The position numbers and the translations under genes were made by a program. The notes under the pieces were generated by a model. It was not told where the DNA came from. It worked only from the letters and a program-made list of their open reading frames with translations, and did no database searches. This document shows, piece after piece, positions 53,713 to 64,000 of a stretch of 64,000 nt of DNA. Numbering within the stretch: position 1 is the first letter of the stretch; each line of letters starts with the position of its first letter. Source of the stretch: Maribacter arenosus (GTDB lineage: Bacteria; Bacteroidota; Bacteroidia; Flavobacteriales; Flavobacteriaceae). Where the stretch lies: the NCBI RefSeq assembly GCF_014610845.1, contig NZ_JABTCG010000003.1, positions 186,001 to 250,000 of the forward strand, written 5' to 3'.

Positions 53713-55341
53713 ATGCACCCTATGAAAAAACTATTTGTGATAATCGTACTACTTCTTATGGGCTGTGGTCAAAAAAAGGAAAAAGTTGATTTAATCGTAT
53801 TCAATTCAAATACGTATACGGTAGATGCGGCTTTCTCTAAAATCGAGGCCTTTGCGGTCGATGGGGGAAAGTTCTTGGCTATTGGGACTACCGATGAAAT
53901 TTTGGGTAAATATACCGCTGATCAAACCCTAAATGCCGAAGGGAACACCATTACCCCTGGTCTTATCGATGCCCATTGCCATTTTTACGGGTTGGGTATG
54001 AACCAACAAGTAGTTGATTTGGTGGACACTAAAAGCTATGATGAAATTCTGATCAAAGTAAAGGAGTTCCAGGAAAACAACCCAAAGGATTTTATTCTTG
54101 GTAGGGGATGGGATCAAAACGATTGGGAGGTAAAGGAGTTTCCAACCAAGACAACACTGGACGCCTTATTTCCGGATACTCCCGTTGCCCTGAGACGTAT
54201 CGATGGACATGCACTCTTGGTCAATCAAAAGGCGTTGGACCTGGCCGGTATCCAAAGGGATACCAAGATCGATGGTGGTGAAATTGTTAAGAAGGACGGA
54301 AAGTTAACCGGTGTTTTGATCGATAACCCCATGGATATGGTCTATGCGGTAATTCCTCCCGTGGGTAGGGCGGCCCAAATCGAAGCATTGAAAGATGCTG
54401 AAAAAATCTGTTTGGAAAATGGGCTCACTACCGTTAATGATGCGGGTTTGAGCCGAACGACCATTGAACTGATCGATAGTCTTCACCAAACCGGCGATTT
54501 ATCCATTCGTGTGTATGCCATGGTCAGTGCCATCAAGGATGATTTGGATTATTATTTGGAGCGTGAACCTTATAAGACCGAACGCTTGAATGTGCGTTCC
54601 ATAAAAGTCTATGGTGATGGGGCTTTGGGCTCGCGGGGTGCCGCCATGCGAGAACCGTATTCGGATAAACCTGGCCATTATGGGGCCATGGTTACTCCAG
54701 TGTCCGATATTGAGGCCTTGGCAGAACGTATTGCAGGGACCCAATTTCAAATGAACACCCATGCCATTGGCGATTCTGCAAATGTTGTGATTTTAAGGGC
54801 CTATCAAAAAGCTTTGGAGGGTAAGAAAAATAGACGCTGGAAAGTGGAACACGCCCAAATCATCTCACCGGAGGATTTTGATTATTTCAAAGATGGGATA
54901 ATTCCTTCGGTTCAACCTACCCACGCTACTAGTGATATGTATTGGGCCGGGGACAGAATTGGGGAAGAACGCGAAAAAGGGGCCTATGCCTTTAAAACCC
55001 TATTGGAGAAAGCAGGAACTATAGCTCTGGGAACTGACTTTCCTGTAGAGAAGGTGAGTCCGTTTTTAACCTTTTATGCCGCTGTGGCGAGAAAGGATTT
55101 GGATGGTTATCCTGAAGGGGGCTATCAAACCAATAATGCATTGACAAGGGAAGAGACCTTGAAAGGCATGACTATTTGGGCCGCTTATTCGAATTTTGAG
55201 GAAGATGAAAAAGGCAGCATAGAAGTGGGGAAATTTGCCGATTTTACGATGTATGGCGATGACCTAATGGAAGTCCCTATCGAAAAAGTTCCGAAAATCG
55301 AGGTAGAACAGACCTATATAGCTGGGAAACGAGTCTATTGA
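53713..55341 (+). CDS. YtcJ-like metal-dependent amidohydrolase, lipoprotein
   Basis: Protein of 542 residues; the Met at 53722 is also possible (MKKLFVIIVLLLMGC). The lipobox LLMGC gives a lipid-anchored Cys. NTITPGLIDAHCHFYGLG is the HxH metal motif, ILGRGWDQNDW and VALRRIDGHALLVNQKAL the YtcJ signature, WKVEHAQII and LGTDFPVEKVSP the late His and Asp ligands. The family hydrolyses N-acyl or cyclic amides. Substrate unknown. Ends at a two-way terminator. Confidence 0.9.
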   Translation: MHPMKKLFVIIVLLLMGCGQKKEKVDLIVFNSNTYTVDAAFSKIEAFAVDGGKFLAIGTTDEILGKYTADQTLNAEGNTITPGLIDAHCHFYGLGMNQQVVDLVDTKSYDEILIKVKEFQENNPKDFILGRGWDQNDWEVKEFPTKTTLDALFPDTPVALRRIDGHALLVNQKALDLAGIQRDTKIDGGEIVKKDGKLTGVLIDNPMDMVYAVIPPVGRAAQIEALKDAEKICLENGLTTVNDAGLSRTTIELIDSLHQTGDLSIRVYAMVSAIKDDLDYYLEREPYKTERLNVRSIKVYGDGALGSRGAAMREPYSDKPGHYGAMVTPVSDIEALAERIAGTQFQMNTHAIGDSANVVILRAYQKALEGKKNRRWKVEHAQIISPEDFDYFKDGIIPSVQPTHATSDMYWAGDRIGEEREKGAYAFKTLLEKAGTIALGTDFPVEKVSPFLTFYAAVARKDLDGYPEGGYQTNNALTREETLKGMTIWAAYSNFEEDEKGSIEVGKFADFTMYGDDLMEVPIEKVPKIEVEQTYIAGKRVY

Positions 55342-55345
55342 ACAC

Positions 55346-55378
55346 AAAAAAACCGAAGCGAACCGCTTCGGTTTTTTT
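55346..55378. terminator. Two-way terminator
   Basis: AAAACCGAAGCG, short loop AAC, CGCTTCGGTTTT with A- and T-runs on the two sides, between converging genes. Confidence 0.92.
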
Positions 55379-55405
55379 GTGGGTTATTATAATTAAATAT
55401 AGCCC

Positions 55406-55945
55406 TTACATTATAATGGGAAGTGAAACCCTCACCGTGCCCCAACCCATTACCAAATTTGCACCGCCATCGACCTCTTCAAAGGCCATGGAGAACGCAT
55501 CTAAGGACTCACTGTCTGCAGTAGTCGTGGCCTTGGCCCTTGCAACATCCGCTTTCTGGTCATAGGAATAAGCTCCCCATTGATTCAGATTACTATTTAG
55601 GATAACGGTCCATTCGCCTTCACCGGGAATCGTGAATAAGGAGTATGTGCCTGCTTTTACATCGGTGCCGCCAACATTGACATCTTTATAGAAAGTGATT
55701 TCAGGAGCTTCATTGGCACCTGTTCTCCAAACCTCACCGGCCGGAGCCAGTTCCGAAACAGAACGACCTTTTAACTGGGGGCGACTATACGTAACCCGTA
55801 CGGCTTTATCTGCAACTTTATAGCTTGAAGGAAAGGCAGTAATATCCATTGGGCTTTTGTCCAATCCGCTGAACTTTTGGGCAGAAACGTAAGTGGTCCC
55901 TAATAAAGCGAGCATTAAAAAGGAAAGCGTAACTAATTTTTTCAT
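55406..55945 (-). CDS. DUF2911 exported protein
   Basis: Protein of 179 residues with signal peptide MKKLVTLSFLMLALLGTTYVSAQ. VRVTYSRPQLKGRSVSELAP and EVWRTGANEAPEITFYKDVNVGG, then GTYSLFTIPGEGEWTVILN, are the DUF2911 signature. The family is common in exported bacterial proteins, of unknown role. Single gene. Confidence 0.9.
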   Translation of the reverse strand: MKKLVTLSFLMLALLGTTYVSAQKFSGLDKSPMDITAFPSSYKVADKAVRVTYSRPQLKGRSVSELAPAGEVWRTGANEAPEITFYKDVNVGGTDVKAGTYSLFTIPGEGEWTVILNSNLNQWGAYSYDQKADVARAKATTTADSESLDAFSMAFEEVDGGANLVMGWGTVRVSLPIIM

Positions 55946-56176
55946 AATAGTGTTTGTTTTTTTTCCTGAATTTATTTCAGGGTTAGTGTTTTCAAATCTA
56001 ATTAGTAATCCATTTATTGGAATATAAAAAGTCGTTAAAAATATCCCAACTTACAAAATGGCTTGAAATTTCCAATATTTTTTTAATAAAATTACAATAT
56101 GTAGTTAAAATGATAAGTTTGATTATAAAATATAATTAATATATGATTTTATGTTTTTTATATGATATTTTAAATT

Positions 56177-56184
56177 CATATTTG
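56177..56184 (+). promoter_or_regulatory. Possible -7 box of asnB
   Basis: CATATTTG is one mismatch from TAnnTTTG and lies 28 bp before the asnB start codon. Confidence 0.45.
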
Positions 56185-56211
56185 CCTCTAAATTGATATA
56201 AATATATTGAT

Positions 56212-57882
56212 ATGTGTGGAATTGTTTGTGCCTTTGATGTAAAGGAAAGTACGGAGGTTTTAAGACCCCAATTGTTGGAGATGTCCAAGAAAGTGAGACA
56301 TAGGGGACCTGACTGGAGCGGTATTTATGCGGATGAGAAAGCTATTTTGGCCCATGAAAGACTGGCCATTGTTGATCCAGCCTCAGGGAAACAACCCTTG
56401 TTTAGCGAAGATGGTAAATTGGTCTTGGCTGCCAATGGTGAAATTTATAATCATAGGGAATTGCGTAAGCAATTTGCGGGTAAATATAAGTTTAACACCG
56501 AATCGGATTGTGAAGTGATTCTTGCTTTGTACAAGGAAAAAGGAGTTGATTTCATTGATGAGATGAACGGAATCTTTGGATTTGCCATTTATGATTCTGA
56601 AAAAGACGAGTATTTTGTTGCCCGTGACCATATGGGTATAATTCCCTTATATATGGGTTGGGACAAAAACGGCACTTTTTATGTGGCCTCTGAGCTTAAG
56701 GCATTGGAAGGCACATGTACTAAAATCGAGTTATTCCCTCCCGGGCACTATTTGCATAGTCGCGATGGGGAAGTAAAAAAATGGTATACACGGGATTGGA
56801 TGGAATATGATGCCGTGAAGGAAAATGAGACCAGCATTCAAGAAATAAAAGAGGCCTTGGAGGCCGCAGTTCATAGGCAATTAATGTCCGATGTGCCTTA
56901 TGGGGTTTTGCTTTCTGGTGGTTTGGATTCATCCGTGACCTCCGCAATTGCGAAAAAGTATGCGCAGAAACGTATCGAATCCGATGATGTCAGTGATGCT
57001 TGGTGGCCACAGTTGCATTCCTTCTCCGTAGGTTTGGAAGGTTCACCCGATTTGGCGGCGGCCCAAAAGGTGGCAGCCCATATAGGAACGGTACACCATG
57101 AAATAAAATTTACCATTCAAGAAGGTCTTGATGCCATCAAGGATGTGGTATATAATTTAGAAACCTATGACATTACAACGATTAGGGCTTCGACCCCTAT
57201 GTATTTGATGGCCAGGGTAATCAAATCCATGGGTATAAAAATGGTCTTATCAGGTGAAGGGGCCGATGAATTATTCGGTGGGTATCTGTATTTCCACAAA
57301 GCCCCAAATGATAAGGAATTTCATGAAGAGACCGTTCGGAAGCTTGGCAAATTACATATGTACGATTGTCTAAGGGCGAACAAATCCTTGGCCGCATGGG
57401 GTATAGAAGGGCGTGTGCCATTTTTGGATAAGGAGTTTATGGATGTGGCCATGCGCATCAACCCAAAAGACAAGATGATCAATGGGGAACGTATGGAGAA
57501 ATGGGTAGTTCGTAAAGCTTTCGAGGATATGTTGCCAAAAAGCGTTGCTTGGCGTCAAAAAGAACAGTTTTCTGATGGTGTCGGCTACAGTTGGATCGAT
57601 ACTTTAAAGGAAATTGTGAAGACAGAAGTTTCCGATGAGCAATTGGCGAATGCAAAGTTCCGTTTTCCATTGCAAACACCTACTACAAAGGAAGAGTTCT
57701 ATTATCGCTCGATCTTTGAACAGCATTTTCCATCGGATGCCGCCGCAATGTGCGTGCCACAGGAGCCTTCGGTAGCTTGCAGTACAAAAATTGCATTGGA
57801 ATGGGACGAGGCGTTCAAAAACATGAACGATCCCTCAGGAAGGGCAGTGGCCAATGTACATGACGATGCGTATAAAAATTAA
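56212..57882 (+). CDS. asnB: Glutamine-hydrolysing asparagine synthetase B
   Basis: Protein of 556 residues that makes asparagine from aspartate, glutamine and ATP. C2 in MCGIVCAF is the glutaminase nucleophile. RHRGPDWSGIY and LAHERLAIVDPASGKQPL are glutaminase-domain motifs, and LLSGGLDSSVTS is the PP-loop of the synthetase domain. GEGADELFGGYLYF is the AsnB signature. Usual length. Its terminator is at 57956-57990. Confidence 0.97.
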   Translation: MCGIVCAFDVKESTEVLRPQLLEMSKKVRHRGPDWSGIYADEKAILAHERLAIVDPASGKQPLFSEDGKLVLAANGEIYNHRELRKQFAGKYKFNTESDCEVILALYKEKGVDFIDEMNGIFGFAIYDSEKDEYFVARDHMGIIPLYMGWDKNGTFYVASELKALEGTCTKIELFPPGHYLHSRDGEVKKWYTRDWMEYDAVKENETSIQEIKEALEAAVHRQLMSDVPYGVLLSGGLDSSVTSAIAKKYAQKRIESDDVSDAWWPQLHSFSVGLEGSPDLAAAQKVAAHIGTVHHEIKFTIQEGLDAIKDVVYNLETYDITTIRASTPMYLMARVIKSMGIKMVLSGEGADELFGGYLYFHKAPNDKEFHEETVRKLGKLHMYDCLRANKSLAAWGIEGRVPFLDKEFMDVAMRINPKDKMINGERMEKWVVRKAFEDMLPKSVAWRQKEQFSDGVGYSWIDTLKEIVKTEVSDEQLANAKFRFPLQTPTTKEEFYYRSIFEQHFPSDAAAMCVPQEPSVACSTKIALEWDEAFKNMNDPSGRAVANVHDDAYKN

Positions 57883-57955
57883 ATGTGTTTCATATAAACC
57901 ATTAATCTGCGTAACCGCTGCGTAAAAGCAGGTTTGTTTTAGATCGGATAAGAAT

Positions 57956-57990
57956 AAAAAGAAGTGTCATTGATTTGGGGCTTCTTTTTT
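57956..57990 (+). terminator. Terminator of asnB
   Basis: AAAAAGAAG and CTTCTTTTTT enclose a loop with a possible short inner pairing; T-run at the end. The rest of the 305 bp between asnB and gyrB shows only the gyrB promoter. Confidence 0.65.
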
Positions 57991-58139
57991 GTTTGTTTTC
58001 TTAGGATTTAAAAAGATGGGTTTTTCAATAGTATTTCTTTCTAAAAAACCAAATAACTTCCGTCATATTTTCCACAATATTTGTTGATAACTTCATGGTA
58101 TAAAACAGCCCAAAAACCCATATTGCATGGGGTATTGGT

Positions 58140-58147
58140 TATATTTG
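58140..58147 (+). promoter_or_regulatory. -7 box of gyrB
   Basis: TATATTTG is a full TAnnTTTG match 40 bp before the gyrB start codon. The nearest upstream TTG is at 58123-58125, closer than the usual spacing. Confidence 0.6.
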
Positions 58148-58184
58148 TAAGATTGTGAAAATTATAATGAATACAACGAATTAA

Positions 58185-60128
<1,944 letters not shown>

Positions 60129-60147
60129 AAAGTAGTACTTACACAAC

Positions 60148-60177
60148 AAAAATCCTGACGTTTGCGTCAGGATTTTT
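60148..60177 (+). terminator. Terminator of gyrB
   Basis: AAAAATCCTGACG, loop TTTG, CGTCAGGATTTTT. Confidence 0.92.
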
Positions 60178-60200
60178 AGTTTTAGGGAAAATTCAGACAA

Positions 60201-61205
60201 ATGAAACGAATAGTATCCCTATTGGCAGTGGCCTGCAGTTTTCAGGCTATGGCCCAATCAAATATCAACGAAGTATTTGCGGCAGGTCTTGACGATGCCG
60301 AAAAATTCACGACCGATTATCTTGCCCCGGCATCCGAAGGATTCATGTACAGTCTCTCAAGTGGATGGTACAACACAGCAGATGCCAAACCCTTGGGTGG
60401 CTTTGAGATATCAATAATCGGAAACATGGCCGGTTTTAAGAATAAAGAGGATAAAAAGGCCTTTGAAATGAATACGGCCGATTATGAAAATCTACAATTT
60501 GTAGATGGTAGTACCTCAAAATTGGTTTCAAGTTCCTTAGGCGATATTGAAGGTGTCAGGGTTTTTGTTGAGGATGAGAATGGACTTCTAAGAGAGGAAT
60601 TCGACTTACCATCAGGTTTGGCCTCGGAGAACGTAAATTTTGTGCCTTCTGGCTTTATCCAGGCTAGTGTGGGCCTTATCAAGGGGACTGAGTTGAAAGC
60701 AAGATTCTTACCTAAGATAAACACTGATGACTTTAAATTAGGCATGTATGGGTTAGGAATACAACATGAATTTACCAAACATTTGCCTGCGGATAAAGTA
60801 TTGCCCATCGCTATTTCCGCTGTCATAGGATTTACCCATCTAGACGGATCTTACGATTTTACCAGTTCGAATATAGTGGCTGGGCAAGACCAAAAACTAG
60901 AGGTTGATGTAAATACTTGGGTTTTTCAGGCCGTAGTTTCTACCAAGCTTCCTGTCATTAATTTTTATGGTGGTCTAGGATATTTGACCGGGTCATCAAC
61001 AACAGACGTTCTAGGGACTTACACCGTACAGTCCGGCCCGTTTCAAGAATCGTATGTGGATCCCTTTTCCATCAAGAAAAATGCAAGCGGGGTTACCGCG
61101 AATATTGGGACTAAATTGAAATTAGGATTCTTTAGATTGCATGCCGATTATGCTTTGGCCGAATTTAACACCCTCTCCGTTGGCGTTAATTTTGGTTTTA
61201 GGTAG
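60201..61205 (+). CDS. DUF6588-like outer-membrane protein
   Basis: Protein of 334 residues with signal peptide MKRIVSLLAVACSFQAMAQ. It continues SNINEVFAAGLDDAEKFTTDYLAPASEGFMYS and ends with alternating strands to SVGVNFGFR, typical of a small outer-membrane barrel. I think it belongs to DUF6588, common in flavobacteria, but this rests on memory of the N-terminal pattern. Single gene with its own terminator. Role unknown. Confidence 0.75.
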   Translation: MKRIVSLLAVACSFQAMAQSNINEVFAAGLDDAEKFTTDYLAPASEGFMYSLSSGWYNTADAKPLGGFEISIIGNMAGFKNKEDKKAFEMNTADYENLQFVDGSTSKLVSSSLGDIEGVRVFVEDENGLLREEFDLPSGLASENVNFVPSGFIQASVGLIKGTELKARFLPKINTDDFKLGMYGLGIQHEFTKHLPADKVLPIAISAVIGFTHLDGSYDFTSSNIVAGQDQKLEVDVNTWVFQAVVSTKLPVINFYGGLGYLTGSSTTDVLGTYTVQSGPFQESYVDPFSIKKNASGVTANIGTKLKLGFFRLHADYALAEFNTLSVGVNFGFR

Positions 61206-61230
61206 GCCATAAAGTGAGATTATAATAATA

Positions 61231-61262
61231 AAAGAGCCCTGACGAAATAGTCAGGGCTCTTT
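61231..61262. terminator. Two-way terminator after 60201-61205
   Basis: AAAGAGCCCTGAC, loop, GTCAGGGCTCTTT; it lies between converging genes. Confidence 0.92.
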
Positions 61263-61285
61263 GGTTTGTAATTATGATTTTGATA

Positions 61286-61660
61286 TTATTCCCTAATAGC
61301 GAGAATATTTCCTTTTGCATCGATTAGCGTTGCCCTTTCCGGTGTATCATGCATAGTTACCTTATCATCGGGTTTATTTTCCATTCCAGGATAGCAAATG
61401 GTATACACTCCGTCGTCATCCTTCCATTTAAAATCGGTTTTGGCCACCACAACCCCATTTTCCTTAATGTGGTATCTGCCAAGGTAGGCGTCATTGAAAA
61501 TCCATTCGAACCGAGTGGACACTTTTCCGGAGTCACTTGTAGTCAGGGTAGACATACTTGACCATATTCCGATTACGGGATTATTGTTTTCAGGTATTCT
61601 TGAACAGTTGCTTGCCAGTATGATTCCGACAATTGCAATGAATGAAAATAGCTTTTTCAT
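61286..61660 (-). CDS. Small lipoprotein of unknown function
   Basis: Protein of 124 residues. MKKLFSFIAIVGIILASNCSR has a lipobox (ILASNC). The mature part (NPVIGIWSSMSTLTTSDSG; FEWIFNDAYLGRYHIKENG; VAKTDFKWKDDDGVYTICYPG) resembles a small lipocalin-like sheet. No function assigned. Single gene, divergent from mdh. Confidence 0.75.
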   Translation of the reverse strand: MKKLFSFIAIVGIILASNCSRIPENNNPVIGIWSSMSTLTTSDSGKVSTRFEWIFNDAYLGRYHIKENGVVVAKTDFKWKDDDGVYTICYPGMENKPDDKVTMHDTPERATLIDAKGNILAIRE

Positions 61661-61870
61661 TAGTAGGTAATTACAGATTCGGGGTTAATGATTATAGAAC
61701 GAAATCCCCATATTTTGTATTGCTAAAATTCGATGAATGACATGATTTAGGGCTTATCTTCGTTGAAAGGTCATTTCCTTTAACATAAATAGGACATAGG
61801 TGATGCCCTTCCCGAAAATGAGAAAAATATAAACTGATATTTGTCATATTTTTTTGCTGACGATTCAGTA

Positions 61871-61878
61871 CTTTTGTA
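61871..61878 (+). promoter_or_regulatory. -7 box of mdh
   Basis: TACTTTTG matches TAnnTTTG, 33 bp before the mdh start codon. Confidence 0.6.
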
Positions 61879-61911
61879 CCCTTAAAATTCACAACATAAA
61901 AACAAAATCAT

Positions 61912-62838
61912 ATGAAAGTTACGGTAGTAGGTGCAGGTGCTGTTGGCGCGAGTTGTGCCGAGTATATTGCAATAAAGAATTTCGCATCTGAGGTAGTCGT
62001 CTTGGATATAAAGGAAGGCTATGCAGAAGGCAAGGCAATGGACTTAATGCAAACAGCTTCTTTAAACGGATTTGACACAAAAATTACTGGAACCACCAAC
62101 GATTATTCTAAAACCGCAGGAAGCGATATCGCTGTCATTACCTCTGGTATTCCAAGAAAACCTGGAATGACCCGGGAAGAATTGATCGGGATCAATGCGG
62201 GAATAGTCAAAACAGTGGCAATGAGCCTTATTAAGCATTCGCCTAAGGTAATTTTAATCGTAGTGAGCAACCCTATGGATACAATGACCTATTTGGCGCA
62301 TAAAGTTACCGGACTACCAAAGAATAAGATTATAGGAATGGGTGGTGCCTTGGATAGCGCCCGTTTTAAATATCGTTTGGCTGAGGCCTTGGATGCTCCC
62401 ATTTCTGATATAGATGGAATGGTAATCGGTGGGCATAGTGATACCGGAATGGTACCATTGGCATCGCATGCGACCCGTAATAGTATCAAGGTTACGGAAT
62501 TTATCGGCAAGGACCGTTTAGAACAAGTAGTTGAAGACACAAAGGTTGGTGGCGCCACATTGACAAAATTATTAGGGACCAGTGCTTGGTATGCCCCAGG
62601 TGCTGCAGTTTCTTCTTTGGTCCAAGCTATCGCATGCGATCAGAAAAAAATGTTCCCTTGTTCTACCCTTTTGAACGGGGAATACGGTTTAAAGGATATC
62701 TGTATCGGTGTCCCCGTCATATTAGGAAAGAACGGTATAGAGAAAATCGTAGATATTCCTTTATCCGATGAAGAAAAAACCAAAATGCAGGAAAGCGCCA
62801 AGGGTGTTGCCAATACCAACGCGCTTTTAGAGGTATAG
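61912..62838 (+). CDS. mdh: Malate dehydrogenase
   Basis: Protein of 308 residues that oxidises malate to oxaloacetate with NAD in the citric-acid cycle. KVTVVGAGAVGASCAEYIA at 2-20 is the Rossmann GxGxxG; VVLDIKEGYAEGKAMDLMQ holds the NAD-binding Asp; SGIPRKPGMTREEL carries the substrate Arg residues; GGHSDTGMVPL has the catalytic His. Arg in the mobile-loop motif RKPG favours malate over lactate. It is the LDH-like (tetrameric) Mdh type usual in Bacteroidota. Confidence 0.96.
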   Translation: MKVTVVGAGAVGASCAEYIAIKNFASEVVVLDIKEGYAEGKAMDLMQTASLNGFDTKITGTTNDYSKTAGSDIAVITSGIPRKPGMTREELIGINAGIVKTVAMSLIKHSPKVILIVVSNPMDTMTYLAHKVTGLPKNKIIGMGGALDSARFKYRLAEALDAPISDIDGMVIGGHSDTGMVPLASHATRNSIKVTEFIGKDRLEQVVEDTKVGGATLTKLLGTSAWYAPGAAVSSLVQAIACDQKKMFPCSTLLNGEYGLKDICIGVPVILGKNGIEKIVDIPLSDEEKTKMQESAKGVANTNALLEV

Positions 62839-62863
62839 TACAAAGCTAAACTTTTAAATTCAT

Positions 62864-62903
62864 GAGGCATCCTGACCAAAAAGTGAGGATGCCTCCGTTT
62901 TTT
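62864..62903 (+). terminator. Terminator of mdh
   Basis: GAGGCATCCT, loop, AGGATGCCTC and a T-run. Confidence 0.88.
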
Positions 62904-62922
62904 ACAATAACTTATAAATATA

Positions 62923-62953
62923 TTGCCAATTCTTAGTGTAAATCATATATTTG
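62923..62953 (+). promoter_or_regulatory. secDF promoter
   Basis: TTG at 62923-62925, a 20 bp spacer and TATATTTG at 62946-62953 match the Bacteroidota -33/-7 layout, 40 bp before the secDF start. Confidence 0.7.
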
Positions 62954-62993
62954 CAGGCTGTTGAGAAAAGCACATATAAAATATTCATAACCC

Positions 62994-64000
62994 ATGCAAA
63001 ATAAAGGACTTATAAAGCTTTTTGCCTTCTTATTCGGGCTTGTTAGTATCTACCAATTATCATATACCTTCATTACGGCTAAAATTGAAAAAGATGCCGA
63101 AGAATATGCAATCAATAAAATTTCCAGTGCTGAGGAAAATTACCTTGCCCAAAGAGAGATATTGGAAGCCAATTATTTAGATTCAATAGGAGGTAATCCA
63201 ATACTTGGCTATACTTCTTATGATGATGCCAAGAAAAAGGAGTTGAACAAGGGTCTTGACCTCAAAGGGGGCATCAATGTAACCCTTCAAATATCAGTAA
63301 AGGATATATTGAAAGGATTAGCGGACAATTCCAATAGTCCGATTTTCAATAAGGCCTTAGCTGATGCGGACTTAGCTTCCAAGAATAGTGACAATACCTA
63401 TGTAGAACTCTTTTTTGAAGCATTTGACAACATTAAGGGAAATACCAAATTGGCCTCTCCGGAGATTTTCGCGAATAAGGGATTGAGCGATGAGATCAAT
63501 TTTCAAATGACCGATGATGAGGTTAAACCCATCATTCGTAGAAAGATAGATGAGTCTATTGTTTCGGCCTTTGAGGTGTTGCGGGAACGTATTGATGGTT
63601 TTGGGGTGACACAACCCAATATTCAACGGGAGGGTAGTTCAGGTCGTATATTGGTAGAATTGCCTGGGGCAAGGGATATTGCTAGGGCACAGGAGCTATT
63701 GTCTAGTACGGCCCAATTGGAGTTTTGGGAAACCTATGAGCAAAACAATCCTAGTTTCGGCAATTTTATCGTAGCCGCTAATGAGAAGCTTAAAACGCTA
63801 GTAAAGGTCGATGATATTGAAGAACCGGTCAAGGAAGAATCCGAGTTGGATTCCCTGCTTTCCGATGTTACCGATTCCTTGGATTTGACAAATCAAATTA
63901 ATCCATTATACGATATATTACTTCCTGCTAATCCCGGTACGCATGCTATGTTCAGGGCTGCAGTAAAAGATACGGCCAAAGTTGGGGAATACCTCAGAAT
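62994..64000 (+). CDS. secDF: Protein translocase SecDF, 5' part only
   Basis: The frame is open from the ATG at 62994 to the window end (335 codons). MQNKGLIKLFAFLFGLVSIYQL is the first membrane segment; KKELNKGLDLKGGINVTLQI holds the GLDLKGG motif of SecD; VLRERIDGFGVTQPNIQREG is the SecD P1-domain signature. Flavobacteria carry SecD and SecF as one protein of about 1000 residues, so most of it lies beyond the window. It uses the proton gradient to pull exported proteins across the inner membrane. Likely promoter just upstream. Confidence 0.93.
   Translation, partial: MQNKGLIKLFAFLFGLVSIYQLSYTFITAKIEKDAEEYAINKISSAEENYLAQREILEANYLDSIGGNPILGYTSYDDAKKKELNKGLDLKGGINVTLQISVKDILKGLADNSNSPIFNKALADADLASKNSDNTYVELFFEAFDNIKGNTKLASPEIFANKGLSDEINFQMTDDEVKPIIRRKIDESIVSAFEVLRERIDGFGVTQPNIQREGSSGRILVELPGARDIARAQELLSSTAQLEFWETYEQNNPSFGNFIVAANEKLKTLVKVDDIEEPVKEESELDSLLSDVTDSLDLTNQINPLYDILLPANPGTHAMFRAAVKDTAKVGEYLR

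Overview
The window reads as chromosomal DNA of a marine-type flavobacterium (phylum Bacteroidota, family Flavobacteriaceae). Four things point there: upstream regions repeatedly carry the Bacteroidota -7 box TAnnTTTG instead of a sigma70 -10; the tmRNA tag ends NNYALAA; genes start without Shine-Dalgarno sequences; and the gene set is typical of the group (SecDF fusion, TypA, KdsA with a metal-class Cys, DUF3857 protein, NIPSNAP, tricorn-like protease, DUF1343/NamZ, DUF2911). I cannot name the genus with confidence.

Region by region. 1-11621 is a minus-strand surface-polysaccharide locus: five family-2 glycosyltransferases (one fused to a methyltransferase), a Wzm/Wzt ABC exporter pair, a NodB-type polysaccharide deacetylase and, at the window edge, a large beta-helix lipoprotein. 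11622-13570 is a degraded border: two near-identical direct repeats of about 390 bp, the frameshifted C-terminal stub of a Wzc-type tyrosine kinase, and a truncated lipoprotein. 14008-17402 holds a secreted protein of unknown function, a three-gene HipBST-type toxin-antitoxin operon with three evenly spaced operator-like sites, and the tmRNA gene. 17512-26444 is mostly housekeeping: an AlaDH/saccharopine-dehydrogenase-like enzyme, a PHP-domain phosphoesterase, DUF1801, DUF3857, kdsA, typA and a ROK/polyphosphate glucokinase-like kinase.

27172-32679 is the most unusual part. Five plus-strand genes are packed with 1-4 bp overlaps or a 6 bp gap: a threonine-synthase-like PLP enzyme, a DUF1611/DgcN-like P-loop protein, a PP-loop ATPase with a zinc-type Cys cluster, a creatininase-family amidohydrolase and an enolase-superfamily dipeptide epimerase. 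DgcN and DgcA-type enzymes are known to act together in D-glutamate breakdown; the other three parts suggest an expanded or different amino-acid/dipeptide pathway. Nearby lies a NamZ-like cytosolic muramidase gene, and between them a ComEC-like metallo-beta-lactamase-fold protein paired with a small membrane protein.

36291-45904 carries ftsE, a 1007-residue TPR protein with an outer-membrane barrel partner, an OmpA-like protein, NIPSNAP, an MFS transporter and a cold-shock protein. 46069-53050 is a compact plus-strand run: gamma-glutamyltransferase, a subclass B1 metallo-beta-lactamase, a GyrI-like protein, a tricorn/S41 protease and a NYN-LOTUS protein. 53151-64000 ends with an amidohydrolase lipoprotein, DUF2911, asnB, gyrB, a DUF6588-like protein, mdh and the start of secDF, separated by clear terminators. 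No CRISPR array, intact insertion sequence, prophage, tRNA or rRNA was found.
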